NCBI RefSeq assembly: GCF_003568865.1
Contig: NZ_CP031115.1
Location: 1,612,001-1,676,000, forward strand
DNA: 64,000 nucleotides
Source of the DNA: Rubrobacter indicoceani
GTDB taxonomy: Bacteria > Actinomycetota > Rubrobacteria > Rubrobacterales > Rubrobacteraceae
Reading direction: 5' to 3'
Shown: piece after piece, positions 42,209 through 49,776 of the stretch
Layout: every line of letters starts with the position of its first letter
Position numbering within the stretch: the first letter of the stretch is position 1
The notes under the pieces: generated by a model
Database searches by the model: none
Seen by the model: only the letters and a program-made list of their open reading frames with translations
What the model was told of the DNA's origin: nothing
Made by a program: the position numbers and the translations under genes

Positions 42209-43285
42209 ATGATGCGTAACAGAGAATTCAAGGCCGTAAAGATAGAGCGCGGCTCTCAGGGCTGGGGCGGTCCGCTCGTCATCGAGCCGAACGCCGAGAA
42301 GGACAAGGTCGTCGCGGTTACGGGCGGCGGCATCCCGGAGGTGGCGCAGCGCATCGCGGACATGACCGGGGCGGAGGTCGTGGACGGGTTCCGCACGTCT
42401 GTGCCGGAGCCCGAGATCGTCTGCGTCGTCGTTGACTGCGGCGGCACGGCGAGGGCCGGGGTCTACCCGCGCAAGCGGATACCGACCATCAACCTCACCC
42501 CCGTCGGGCAGGCCGGACCGCTCGCGCAGTTCATCACCGAAGACATCTACGTCTCCGGGGTGAAGGCCGACAACATCAGCTTCGCGGACGGGACGCAGGC
42601 TTCGCAGTCCGGCGCTTCTCAGGCATCGAGCGGGCCGAGCAGCCCGTTTTCATCGGCGGCCGGTCCGGCCGCGACGGCTGCGGCTGCAGGTGGCGCGGCG
42701 GCGGCTGCAGGTGGCGCGGCGGCGGCTGGCGGAGGCAGCATGGGCGGCGGCTTCACCGGGTTCATCGCAAGGTTCGGGCGGAACATCGGCGGGGTCGTCG
42801 GCATCCTGTTCCAGAGCGGTCGTCAGGCCATTGACCAGGTTATAAGGAACGTTCTGCCGTTCATGGCGTTCGTTACGTTGCTCATTGGTTTGATCAACGC
42901 CTCGGGGCTCGGGAACCTTATCGCCAACGTACTCTCACCGCTCGCCGGGAACCTCGGGGGGCTCCTGATCCTCTCGATCATCGTGGGCTTGCCGTTTCTC
43001 TCGCCGGTTCTCGGGCCGGGGGCGGTCATCGCACAGGTTATCGGGGTGCTTATAGGGGACCAGATCGGCCGCGGCGCGATAGACCCGCAGTTCGCCCTTC
43101 CCGCCCTCTTCGCCTACAACGTGCAGGTCGGCTGCGACTTCGTGCCGGTCGGGCTCGCACTCGGTGAAGCGCAGCCGAGAACCGTCGAGATCGGCGTCCC
43201 GGCGGTGCTGTTCAGTCGGCAGATCACCGGCCCCCTGGCCGTCCTGATCGGCTGGCTTCTGTCCTTTGGCCTCTACACAAGCTAG
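42209..43285 (+). CDS. srlE: PTS glucitol/sorbitol-type EIIBC component
   Basis: The 358-residue protein starts with an EIIB domain whose phosphorylated Cys77 lies in [11 protein letters not shown], followed by an Ala/Gly/Ser-rich linker (about residues 130-182) and a second EIIC segment ([69 protein letters not shown]). This is the SrlE/GutE arrangement. The linker contains a perfect 21-nt tandem duplication. It lies 12 nt from srlA and 19 nt before srlB. Confidence 0.9.
   Translation: MMRNREFKAVKIERGSQGWGGPLVIEPNAEKDKVVAVTGGGIPEVAQRIADMTGAEVVDGFRTSVPEPEIVCVVVDCGGTARAGVYPRKRIPTINLTPVGQAGPLAQFITEDIYVSGVKADNISFADGTQASQSGASQASSGPSSPFSSAAGPAATAAAAGGAAAAAGGAAAAGGGSMGGGFTGFIARFGRNIGGVVGILFQSGRQAIDQVIRNVLPFMAFVTLLIGLINASGLGNLIANVLSPLAGNLGGLLILSIIVGLPFLSPVLGPGAVIAQVIGVLIGDQIGRGAIDPQFALPALFAYNVQVGCDFVPVGLALGEAQPRTVEIGVPAVLFSRQITGPLAVLIGWLLSFGLYTS
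42680..42721 (+). repeat. Two perfect 21-nt tandem copies in the EIIBC linker
   Basis: The 21-nt unit beginning GCGGCTGCAGGTGGCGCGGC occurs at 42680-42700 and 42701-42721, with a partial third copy after it. It encodes Ala/Gly linker residues between EIIB and EIIC, so length variation would be tolerated. Confidence 0.8.
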
Positions 43286-43304
43286 AAAGGTCCGATCGAA
43301 AGAC

Positions 43305-43703
43305 ATGACCGAAACGGAGACAATCTACGCAACGGAAGTAACGGAACTCGGCCCGGAGGTGGCCGAGTTCCTTGAAGCCGACCTCATGATCCTCTTCGCC
43401 GAGGGCGCCCCTCCGGAGCTCGCCGAGATCTCCGTCAACCACCGGCCCTCCGAGAAACGCGAGGCTCCTCCGGTCCCCGGCGACGTTCTCGTTATCCAGG
43501 ACCACGAACTGCGCATCACCGCCATCGGCGAGAAGGCCTGGTCCAATGTGTTGCAACTGGGCCACGCTGTCTTTAAGTTCAACGGCGCGTCGGAGGTCGA
43601 GCTTCCGGGGGAGATCTACATCGAAGAGCCAAACGGCCTCGACCTCACGGAACTCGTCGTGCCGGGGGCGCGCATCGAGATCAGAACGGAGGTCTCCGGA
43701 TGA
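43305..43703 (+). CDS. srlB: PTS glucitol/sorbitol-type EIIA component
   Basis: The 132-residue protein matches the GutB/SrlB EIIA family: EVAEFLEADLMILFAEGAPPELAEISVNHR near the N-terminus (His as candidate phosphoacceptor), GDVLVIQDHELRITAIGEKAWSNVLQLGH and FKFNGASEVELPGEIYIE (segments to about residue 112). It would transfer phosphate from HPr-P to the SrlE-like EIIB. ATG 43305 is chosen over an upstream frame that overlaps srlE; the ribosome site is weak (AAAGG or GAAAGA). It overlaps the next gene by 4 nt. Confidence 0.88.
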   Translation: MTETETIYATEVTELGPEVAEFLEADLMILFAEGAPPELAEISVNHRPSEKREAPPVPGDVLVIQDHELRITAIGEKAWSNVLQLGHAVFKFNGASEVELPGEIYIEEPNGLDLTELVVPGARIEIRTEVSG

Positions 43704-44965
43704 TGTTCGAGAAGCTCAAGTCCCTTGAGCGTGCCGGGAAGCCGATACGGATAGGTCTGATCGGGGCCGGGCAGATGGGCCGGGGCTTTATCGCTCAGGT
43801 TGCGGGTATCCCCGGCATGGAGGTGACCGCCGTTGCGGACATCAACCCCGACCTCGCCGCCGAAGCCTTCCGCCGCGCCGGGCTGGAGCCGACCTACGGC
43901 CTGAACGGAGGCTCCGGTATCTCCCACGCCGTCACCGACGACGCAGGCGCGGTCGCCCGCTACGGCGGGATAGACGTACTCGTGGAGGCTACGGGCGTAC
44001 CGGAGGTCGGGGCGCGGGCCGCCTTCGACGCCATCGAGGCCGAAAAACACGTCGTCATGCTCAACGTCGAGACCGACATAACAATCGGCGTCTACCTCAA
44101 GCAGATGGCCGACGAGGCGGGCGTCGTCTACACGGGTTCGGCGGGTGACGAGCCGGGGGCCATCCTCGAACTCTCTGACTTCGCCAACTCCCTGGGCTTC
44201 GAGGTCGTCGTCGCGGGCAAGGGAAAGAACAACCCGCTCGATACGGCGGCCACCCCCGACTCCCTCGCCGAAGAGGCCGCTCGCAAGAACATGAACCCGA
44301 AGATGCTCACCTCCTTTGTGGACGGCACAAAGACGATGGTCGAGCTCTGCGCCACCGCCAACGCCCTCGGTTTCGTCCCCGATACCCCCGGCGGGCACGG
44401 CCCCCAGGAGACGACCCCGAACAACCTGCCGGATATCTTCCGCTTAAAGGAAGAGGGCGGCATCCTCGACTCCTACGGGACGGTGGACTACGTACGCGGG
44501 GTGGCGCCGGGGGTGTTCATCATCGTCAGGAGCGCGAAAGGCGACGTGCGCAACACGATGGCCTACCTCGGTCAGGGCGCGGGGCCGAACCACGTTCTGT
44601 ATCGGCCGTACCACCTGACGAGCTTAGAGACCCCGATCTCTGCCGCAAGGGCCGTTATCTACGGCGAGGCGACCATAACGTCCCTGCCCGAGCCCACCGC
44701 CGAGGTCGTGGCCGTCGCCAAGCGCGACCTGAAACCGGGCGAGACGCTCGGGAGCATCGGGGCCTCCGACTACTACGGCAACGTCCGGGAGGCCGGGAGC
44801 GCTGCGGAGATGCTGCCGCTCGGCCTCGCGGCGGGCGCGACCGTAACGCGGGCCGTCGGGCGAGGTGAGGAAGTACCGCGCTCGGCGGTAGAGCTTTCGG
44901 ACGGCTCGTTTGTCGCGGAGTTGCGGGCCGGGCAGGACAGGCTCGTTCAGGCGGGTCGAGGGTGA
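43700..44965 (+). CDS. DRL-type (DXR-II/COG4091) NAD(P)-dependent oxidoreductase with SAF domain
   Basis: The 421-residue protein has a Rossmann domain (IRIGLIGAGQMGRGF, residues 16-30), a central catalytic domain (VVVAGKGKNNPLD; MLTSFVDGTKTMVELCATANALGFVPDTPG) and a C-terminal SAF-like domain (LKPGETLGSIGASDYYGNV). This is the homoserine-dehydrogenase-like COG4091 family, which includes Brucella DRL (DXR-II), the enzyme interconverting DXP and 2-C-methyl-D-erythritol 4-phosphate. Membership is from recalled motifs, not a search. In this PTS operon the reverse, oxidative direction is proposed. It overlaps srlB by 4 nt. Confidence 0.78.
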   Translation: MMFEKLKSLERAGKPIRIGLIGAGQMGRGFIAQVAGIPGMEVTAVADINPDLAAEAFRRAGLEPTYGLNGGSGISHAVTDDAGAVARYGGIDVLVEATGVPEVGARAAFDAIEAEKHVVMLNVETDITIGVYLKQMADEAGVVYTGSAGDEPGAILELSDFANSLGFEVVVAGKGKNNPLDTAATPDSLAEEAARKNMNPKMLTSFVDGTKTMVELCATANALGFVPDTPGGHGPQETTPNNLPDIFRLKEEGGILDSYGTVDYVRGVAPGVFIIVRSAKGDVRNTMAYLGQGAGPNHVLYRPYHLTSLETPISAARAVIYGEATITSLPEPTAEVVAVAKRDLKPGETLGSIGASDYYGNVREAGSAAEMLPLGLAAGATVTRAVGRGEEVPRSAVELSDGSFVAELRAGQDRLVQAGRG

Positions 44966-45969
44966 TGGAGCGGCAGGTAACGACCCGGTATCCGGTCCCG
45001 CCGGATGTGCTCACCGAGGAGGATCACCTCATACTCAAGATCCTCCGTCTCTACTACGAGCGTGGCATGACCCAGGCGCAGGTCGCTTCGCGTCTGGGTT
45101 TCTCCCGCCCGAAAGTCTCAAAGCTCATGGCCGAGGGGATGGCCAGGGGCCTCGTAAAGATAGAGATAGCGGACCCCGCCGGACACTTCGGCTCGCTCGA
45201 GATATCCCTCGAAGACCGCTTCGGCCTGAAGGAGGCCGTCATCGTTGCGACCGCCGAGGACCGCAGCAGGACCGAGGCCGCAGCCGGAGCCGCCGCGAGC
45301 GCGATGCTCGCCCGGCTCTGCACGGCAAAGACGGTGCTCGGCCTCTCATGGGGCGTCTCGGTGCGCGCGCTGGCCGACGCTACGGCGCGGGGGGCGTTCC
45401 AGGTCGGGAAGGTCGTGCCGCTTCTCGGGGGGATGGGCAAGGCGAAGGCCGGGCTTCACTCGAACCGCATCTGCGCCGAGCTCGCCCGCAAGCTGAACGC
45501 CGAGTACCTCTCCCTCGCCGCCCCCGCGATGGCCGCCTCCCCCGAGAGCCGCGCCGAACTCGCGAGAACCCCCGGTATAGCGGAGACGCTCACCGAGGGC
45601 GCGGCCTGCGACGTAGCCGTCGCCGGGATGGGCGGCATCCTGCCGAACTCCACGCTCGTGGAGGCCGGATACTTCACAAAGGAGGAGTTCCTCTCCCTCG
45701 CCGATCGGGGCGTCGTTGGAGACGTGTGCTGCCACTTTCTTGACGAGACGGGCGAACCTCGCTGCGACGACCTGACAGGCCGCATCCTCGGCGTTACCCC
45801 GGAGGGTCTGAAAGCCATCCCGAACACCATCGGCGTAGCGACCGGAGCGGAGAAGGCGCCGGGCGTGGCGGCCGTCCTGCGTGGCGGCCTGATGAAGTCG
45901 CTTGTCTGCGACGAGTCGCTAGCCCGCGCGATACTGCACCTACCAAACCTGAGGAGGCTGGAACAATGA
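44965..45969 (+). CDS. SorC/DeoR-family sugar-binding transcriptional regulator
   Basis: The 334-residue regulator has an N-terminal HTH (YERGMTQAQVASRLGFSRPKVSKLMAEGMARGLV, about residues 32-65) and a C-terminal sugar-phosphate-binding domain (VLGLSWGVSVRALAD; FTKEEFLSLADRGVVGDVCCHFLDETG; GVAAVLRGGLMKSLVCDE). SorC-type proteins respond to phosphorylated sugars or polyols. The ATG overlaps the previous stop by 1 nt; a GTG one codon earlier is possible. It probably acts at the palindrome 40978-41004, with a phosphorylated intermediate such as MEP or DXP as effector (inference). Confidence 0.9.
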   Translation: MERQVTTRYPVPPDVLTEEDHLILKILRLYYERGMTQAQVASRLGFSRPKVSKLMAEGMARGLVKIEIADPAGHFGSLEISLEDRFGLKEAVIVATAEDRSRTEAAAGAAASAMLARLCTAKTVLGLSWGVSVRALADATARGAFQVGKVVPLLGGMGKAKAGLHSNRICAELARKLNAEYLSLAAPAMAASPESRAELARTPGIAETLTEGAACDVAVAGMGGILPNSTLVEAGYFTKEEFLSLADRGVVGDVCCHFLDETGEPRCDDLTGRILGVTPEGLKAIPNTIGVATGAEKAPGVAAVLRGGLMKSLVCDESLARAILHLPNLRRLEQ

Positions 45970-46922
45970 GAGACTACACGCAACCTTTAGAGGCTCTGGA
46001 GACGATGTTACGCATCAGAGCCTTCGACGAGAAGGTGGACGAGCTCTTTGCCGCCGGCAAGATGCACGGCACCGGGCACTTCTACGTCGGGCAGGAGGCC
46101 GTCGCCGTCGGGATAATATCCGCCTTGCAGGAGGGCGACGTTATCACCGGAACCCACCGCGGACACGGACACGCCCTTGCCTTCGGCCTCGATGTGAAAA
46201 AGATGGCCGCCGAGCTTCTCGGCAAGGCTTCGGGCTACTGCCATGGCAAGGGCGGCTCCATGCACATAGCGGACGTGGGCGCGGGGATGCTCGGGGCGAA
46301 CGGCATCGTCGCCGGGAGCATGGGCATCGTCTGCGGCGCGGCCTGGGCTTTCAAGCGCAGGAAGGAGGACCGGGTCGCGGTCTGCTTCTTTGGCGATGGG
46401 GCGGTTCAGGAGGGCATCTTCAGCGAGGCCCTGAACATGGCCGCCGTCTGGCAGCTTCCGGTTGTCTTTGTCTGCGAGAACAACCAGTACGCGATGAGCC
46501 TCTCGGTGAACCGGGGCTTTGCAAACGCCCGGATCTCGGAGAAGGCCGACGGCTACGGGATGCCCGGCGTTACGGTCGACGGGATGGAGCTCGTCGAGGT
46601 ACAGGAGGTCGCGAGAGAGGCCGTAGACCGCGCCCGGAGCGGTGGCGGTCCCGCGCTTCTCGAAGCCAATACTTACCGCTACCTCGGTCACTCAAAGAGC
46701 GACGCAAACCTGTACCGCACCAGGGACGAAATAAAGCAGTGGCGCGAGAACGACCCGATCGGCCGCTTCGTCGTGCACCTGGAGAAGACCGGCGACCTTG
46801 AGTCGGGCGGTCTGAAAGCCGTTGAGGAGAAGATCTACACCGAGGTCGAAGAGGCCTTCGAGTGGGCCATGAACGAGCCCGAACCCGCACCCGAATCCGC
46901 CCTGGAGGACGTGTATGCCTGA
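45966..46922 (+). CDS. TPP-dependent E1 alpha subunit, acetoin/pyruvate dehydrogenase type
   Basis: The 318-residue subunit contains the thiamine-diphosphate motif GDG at residues 143-145 ending in NN at 172-173 (CENNQYAMS), with HGKGGSMH and RGHGHALAFG around the active site. Its length is near AcoA (acetoin dehydrogenase) and shorter than most PdhA proteins. With the E1 beta and E2 genes it forms a 2-oxoacid/acyloin dehydrogenase complex. It overlaps the regulator gene by 4 nt. Its location in a PTS polyol operon suggests a phosphorylated acyloin as substrate. Confidence 0.9.
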   Translation: MRDYTQPLEALETMLRIRAFDEKVDELFAAGKMHGTGHFYVGQEAVAVGIISALQEGDVITGTHRGHGHALAFGLDVKKMAAELLGKASGYCHGKGGSMHIADVGAGMLGANGIVAGSMGIVCGAAWAFKRRKEDRVAVCFFGDGAVQEGIFSEALNMAAVWQLPVVFVCENNQYAMSLSVNRGFANARISEKADGYGMPGVTVDGMELVEVQEVAREAVDRARSGGGPALLEANTYRYLGHSKSDANLYRTRDEIKQWRENDPIGRFVVHLEKTGDLESGGLKAVEEKIYTEVEEAFEWAMNEPEPAPESALEDVYA

Positions 46923-47937
46923 AGAGAACAACAACGCTGCAAGGGAGATCACCTACCGCGAGGCCGTCCGGGAGGCGATGCAGCTTGCTATGCGCTCGGA
47001 CGAGTCGGTCTTTCTTATGGGCGAGGATGTCGGGGTCTACGGCGGGGCTTTCGGCGTGAGCCGGGGGATGGTCGAGGAGTTCGGCGAGGAGCGGGTCGTG
47101 GACACCCCGCTCTCTGAGGCCGGGTTCACCGGCCTCGGGGTCGGGGCGGCGCTTGTCGGGATGCGCCCGATTATCGAGGTCCAGTTCTCGGACTTCATCA
47201 CCCACTGCATGGACCAGCTCGTTAACCAGGCCGCGAAGCTCCGCTACATGTTCGGCGGCGAAGCTAGCGTCCCGCTCGTCGTCAGAACGCCCGGCGGGGC
47301 CGGTACCGGCGCGGCGGCCCAGCACTCGCAGTCCCTGGAAGCGTGGTTTATCCACGTGCCGGGCCTGAAGGTCATCATGCCCTCAACCCCGTACGACGCA
47401 AAGGGGATGCTGCTGGCCGCCCTCAAAGACCCGAACCCCGTGATCGTCTACGAGCACAAGCTCCTCTACAACCAGAAGGGGAACGTCCCGGAGGGCGAGT
47501 ACACCGTCCCGCTCGGCGAGGCGCACGTCTCCCGCGAGGGTGAGGACGTTACCATCGCAAGCGCCGGCTACGTTCACGGCTACGCCCTGGAGGCCGCCGA
47601 AGCCCTTGCAGAGAGCGGCATCGAGTGCGAGGTCGTTGACCTGCGTTCTCTTTCCCCGATGGACGACGCCCGTGTTGCAGAGTCCATCGAGAAGACGGGC
47701 CGGCTCGTCGTTGTCGAAGAGGACGTAAAGACCGCCGGGTGGGGTGCGGAGCTTGTCTCCCGCATCGTCGAGGGCGAGAGCTTCTACGCGCTCGACCGGG
47801 CACCGGCAAGGGTCGCCGGGGCGGACGTGCCTATTCCGTACAACAAGAACCTGGAGGCGCACATCAGACCCTCTCCCGAGAAGGTCGTCGCCGCCGTGAA
47901 GTCGCTCGTGAACGAGAAAGTCGGGGTGTACTCCTAG
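46915..47937 (+). CDS. TPP-dependent E1 beta subunit, acetoin/pyruvate dehydrogenase type
   Basis: The 340-residue protein has the E1 beta hallmarks MGEDVGVYGGAFGVSRG, RVVDTPLSEAGFTGLGVGAAL and the transketolase C-terminal domain (CEVVDLRSLSPMDDARVAESIEKTGRLVVVEED). It overlaps E1 alpha by 8 nt, indicating equimolar coupled synthesis, and ends 3 nt before the E2 gene. AcoB of acetoin dehydrogenase is the same length. Confidence 0.92.
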   Translation: MPEENNNAAREITYREAVREAMQLAMRSDESVFLMGEDVGVYGGAFGVSRGMVEEFGEERVVDTPLSEAGFTGLGVGAALVGMRPIIEVQFSDFITHCMDQLVNQAAKLRYMFGGEASVPLVVRTPGGAGTGAAAQHSQSLEAWFIHVPGLKVIMPSTPYDAKGMLLAALKDPNPVIVYEHKLLYNQKGNVPEGEYTVPLGEAHVSREGEDVTIASAGYVHGYALEAAEALAESGIECEVVDLRSLSPMDDARVAESIEKTGRLVVVEEDVKTAGWGAELVSRIVEGESFYALDRAPARVAGADVPIPYNKNLEAHIRPSPEKVVAAVKSLVNEKVGVYS

Positions 47938-47940
47938 ATA

Positions 47941-49280
47941 TGGCAACCGAGCTTACCCTCCCTACCCTCGGGATGGACATGACGGAGGCGACCATCGTCC
48001 GGTGGCTTGTCTCGGAGGGCGAGAGCGTAGAGAAGGGCGACCCCGTTCTCGAGATAGACACCGACAAGACAAGCTTCGAGGTGGAGGCCCCGGAGAGCGG
48101 CACCATGAGCAGCCTGCACGGGGATGAAGGCGAGACCCTTGAAGTCGGGACACTCCTGGCATACGTCCTTGCCCCCGGCGAAGAGGTTCCCGCGCAAGCC
48201 ACGCCGGAAGCCGAAGCCCCGGAGCCGGAAGCCTCAGAGCCGGAAGCACCGGAACCAATGGCACCGGAACCGGAGGCGCGGAACGCGGATACCTCCTCCG
48301 AGCCCGAAGCACCGGGAGCGTCCGCGAACGGGGGCGTATCGGCTTCGGGTAAAGGGCTTCGGGCGTCTCCGGCGGCCAGGCGTCTCGCCGCCGAGCGCGG
48401 CGTAGAGCTTTCGGAGGTCACGGGGTCGGGCCCGAACGGCCGGGTCTATCTCTCGGACGTAAAGAACTTCGAGGCCGCTCCAAAGGAGACGCCCAGGGAG
48501 ACATCCGAGTCCGATAAGCCGGGGTCCGAGCCGAAGCAGGCGAGGTCTACCTTCAGCCTCTCTGAGTGGGCGGCTCCGGCGGGCCGGGAGGTTTCCGGGA
48601 CCGACGGCACCCGCAGGGAGGCCCTCTCTCAGGTGCGGAGGATCGGGGCGGAGAGAACGCAGCGGAGTTTCTCCGAGGTGCCGCACTTCTACCTCAGGCG
48701 CGACCTGGACGCCGAGGGTCTCGTTGCGCTGCGCGCTCGCCTGAAAGCGAGCATGGACCCGGCGCCCTCCCTTAACGACCTTATCGCCTTTGCGGTAGGC
48801 CGGACGCTCACCGACCACCCGCGCCTGAACGCCCGCTTCGACGCCGGGGAACTCATCATCAACGAGGCCGTCAACCTCGGCGTAGCTGCGGCCACCGAAA
48901 AGGGACTTCTGGTTCCGGTGGTGAGGGGGGCTGAAAAGCTGAGGCTCAAAGAGCTTGCAGAGGCTACAAAGACACTGCTCGCAAAGGCCCGGGACGGGAA
49001 GCTTGCAAGAGACGAGCTCTCCGGGGGGACGTTCACCATCTCCAACCTCGGGATGATGGGGGTGGACTCGTTTGATGCGATCATCAACCAGCCCGAGGCG
49101 GCGATACTGGCCGTCGGGAGCTTACGGGTGGTCCCCCACTGGGATGGTGAGGTCTGGATCCCTCGCAGCACTATCTCGGTCACGCTCTCGGTGGACCACC
49201 GCGTCGCGGACGGGGCCGACGGCGCACGATTCCTCTCGGACCTTCAGGACGGCCTCTCCAACTGGGAGCTTCTTATGTAA
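47941..49280 (+). CDS. Dihydrolipoamide acyltransferase E2 component
   Basis: The 446-residue protein has one lipoyl domain (lipoyl Lys43 in EIDTDKTSFEVEA), an acidic Pro/Glu/Ala linker (about residues 82-125), a peripheral-subunit-binding domain (ASPAARRLAAERGVELSEVTGSGPNGRVYLSDV) and the catalytic acyltransferase domain with VDHRVADGADGARFL, the His-x3-Asp-Gly motif. It transfers the acyl group from TPP/lipoate to CoA. No E3 (lipoamide dehydrogenase) or lipoate ligase gene lies nearby, so E3 must be shared. It is the last gene of the operon. Confidence 0.92.
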
Positions 49281-49364
49281 TTCACCGGCGCGGAGGTCGG
49301 AGGGTGGGTGTAAACTTCGTCTGTAAAAGCATGGAGGCACGATGCTACCGGAGGAGGTGATCGG

Positions 49365-49736
49365 GTGAAGATCGAGGACGACGCCATTCTGACCTGCTCG
49401 GCCTGCGGTACAGAAGGCCCGCACGAGCTTCTCTACCTCTCGGGCCACCTCGCCGCGAGCCGCTGCCTGACCTGCGACGAGACGCGCGTCTACTCCGACC
49501 ACCTCTACGAAGATTACGTCCGCGACGTTATAGAGCGGACCGGGCATCTCCCGGAGAAGCTTGTTGCGGAGGCCTTCAAAAGTCCGCTCTCGCTCGCCCT
49601 CTGGCCGATAAAGGCGGCTCACAAGCCGCTCTCTCTGGCACGGGAGTTCAACCGTCTCACCCACTTCGACCAGCACTCGCACACGGCGAACACGATGAAA
49701 ACGACCAGAGCAACGAAAAACCCCCGCCGCCCGTAA
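49365..49736 (+). CDS. Small zinc-ribbon protein of unknown function
   Basis: The 123-residue protein has paired CxxC knuckles, Cys11/Cys14 and Cys34/Cys37, near the N-terminus (LTCSACGTEGPHELLYLSGH, then RCLTCDET), which suggest a zinc ribbon. The middle (DYVRDVIERTGHLPEKLVAEAFKSP) is helical and the C-terminal tail is basic. I do not know its role. The start is GTG with a strong GGAGGAGG. Its last codons carry the terminator of the convergent ptsI gene. Confidence 0.75.
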   Translation: MKIEDDAILTCSACGTEGPHELLYLSGHLAASRCLTCDETRVYSDHLYEDYVRDVIERTGHLPEKLVAEAFKSPLSLALWPIKAAHKPLSLAREFNRLTHFDQHSHTANTMKTTRATKNPRRP

Positions 49737-49754
49737 CGTTTCCGGGCGGCGGGG
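49716..49754 (-). terminator. Intrinsic terminator of the fru-ptsH-ptsI transcript
   Basis: CCCCGCCGCCCG (49722-49733) pairs with CGGGCGGCGGGG (49743-49754), 12 bp around a 9-nt loop. On the minus strand the stem is followed by G then TTTTT (49720-49716), a canonical T-tract. It lies 22 nt past the ptsI stop, inside the 3' end of the small zinc-ribbon gene. Confidence 0.85.
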
Positions 49755-49776
49755 TTCCTGCTGTCTCCGGTCTGGA

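Noticed and set aside
42640-42760. Ala/Gly repeat as a possible CRISPR or mobile repeat
   Set aside because: It is a short in-frame tandem duplication within the EIIBC linker with no spacers or element ends.
41585-43703. Ordinary sorbitol utilisation operon
   Set aside because: The three EII genes fit, but no sorbitol-6-phosphate dehydrogenase is present and the other genes (DRL-type oxidoreductase, E1/E2 complex) are not part of sorbitol catabolism.
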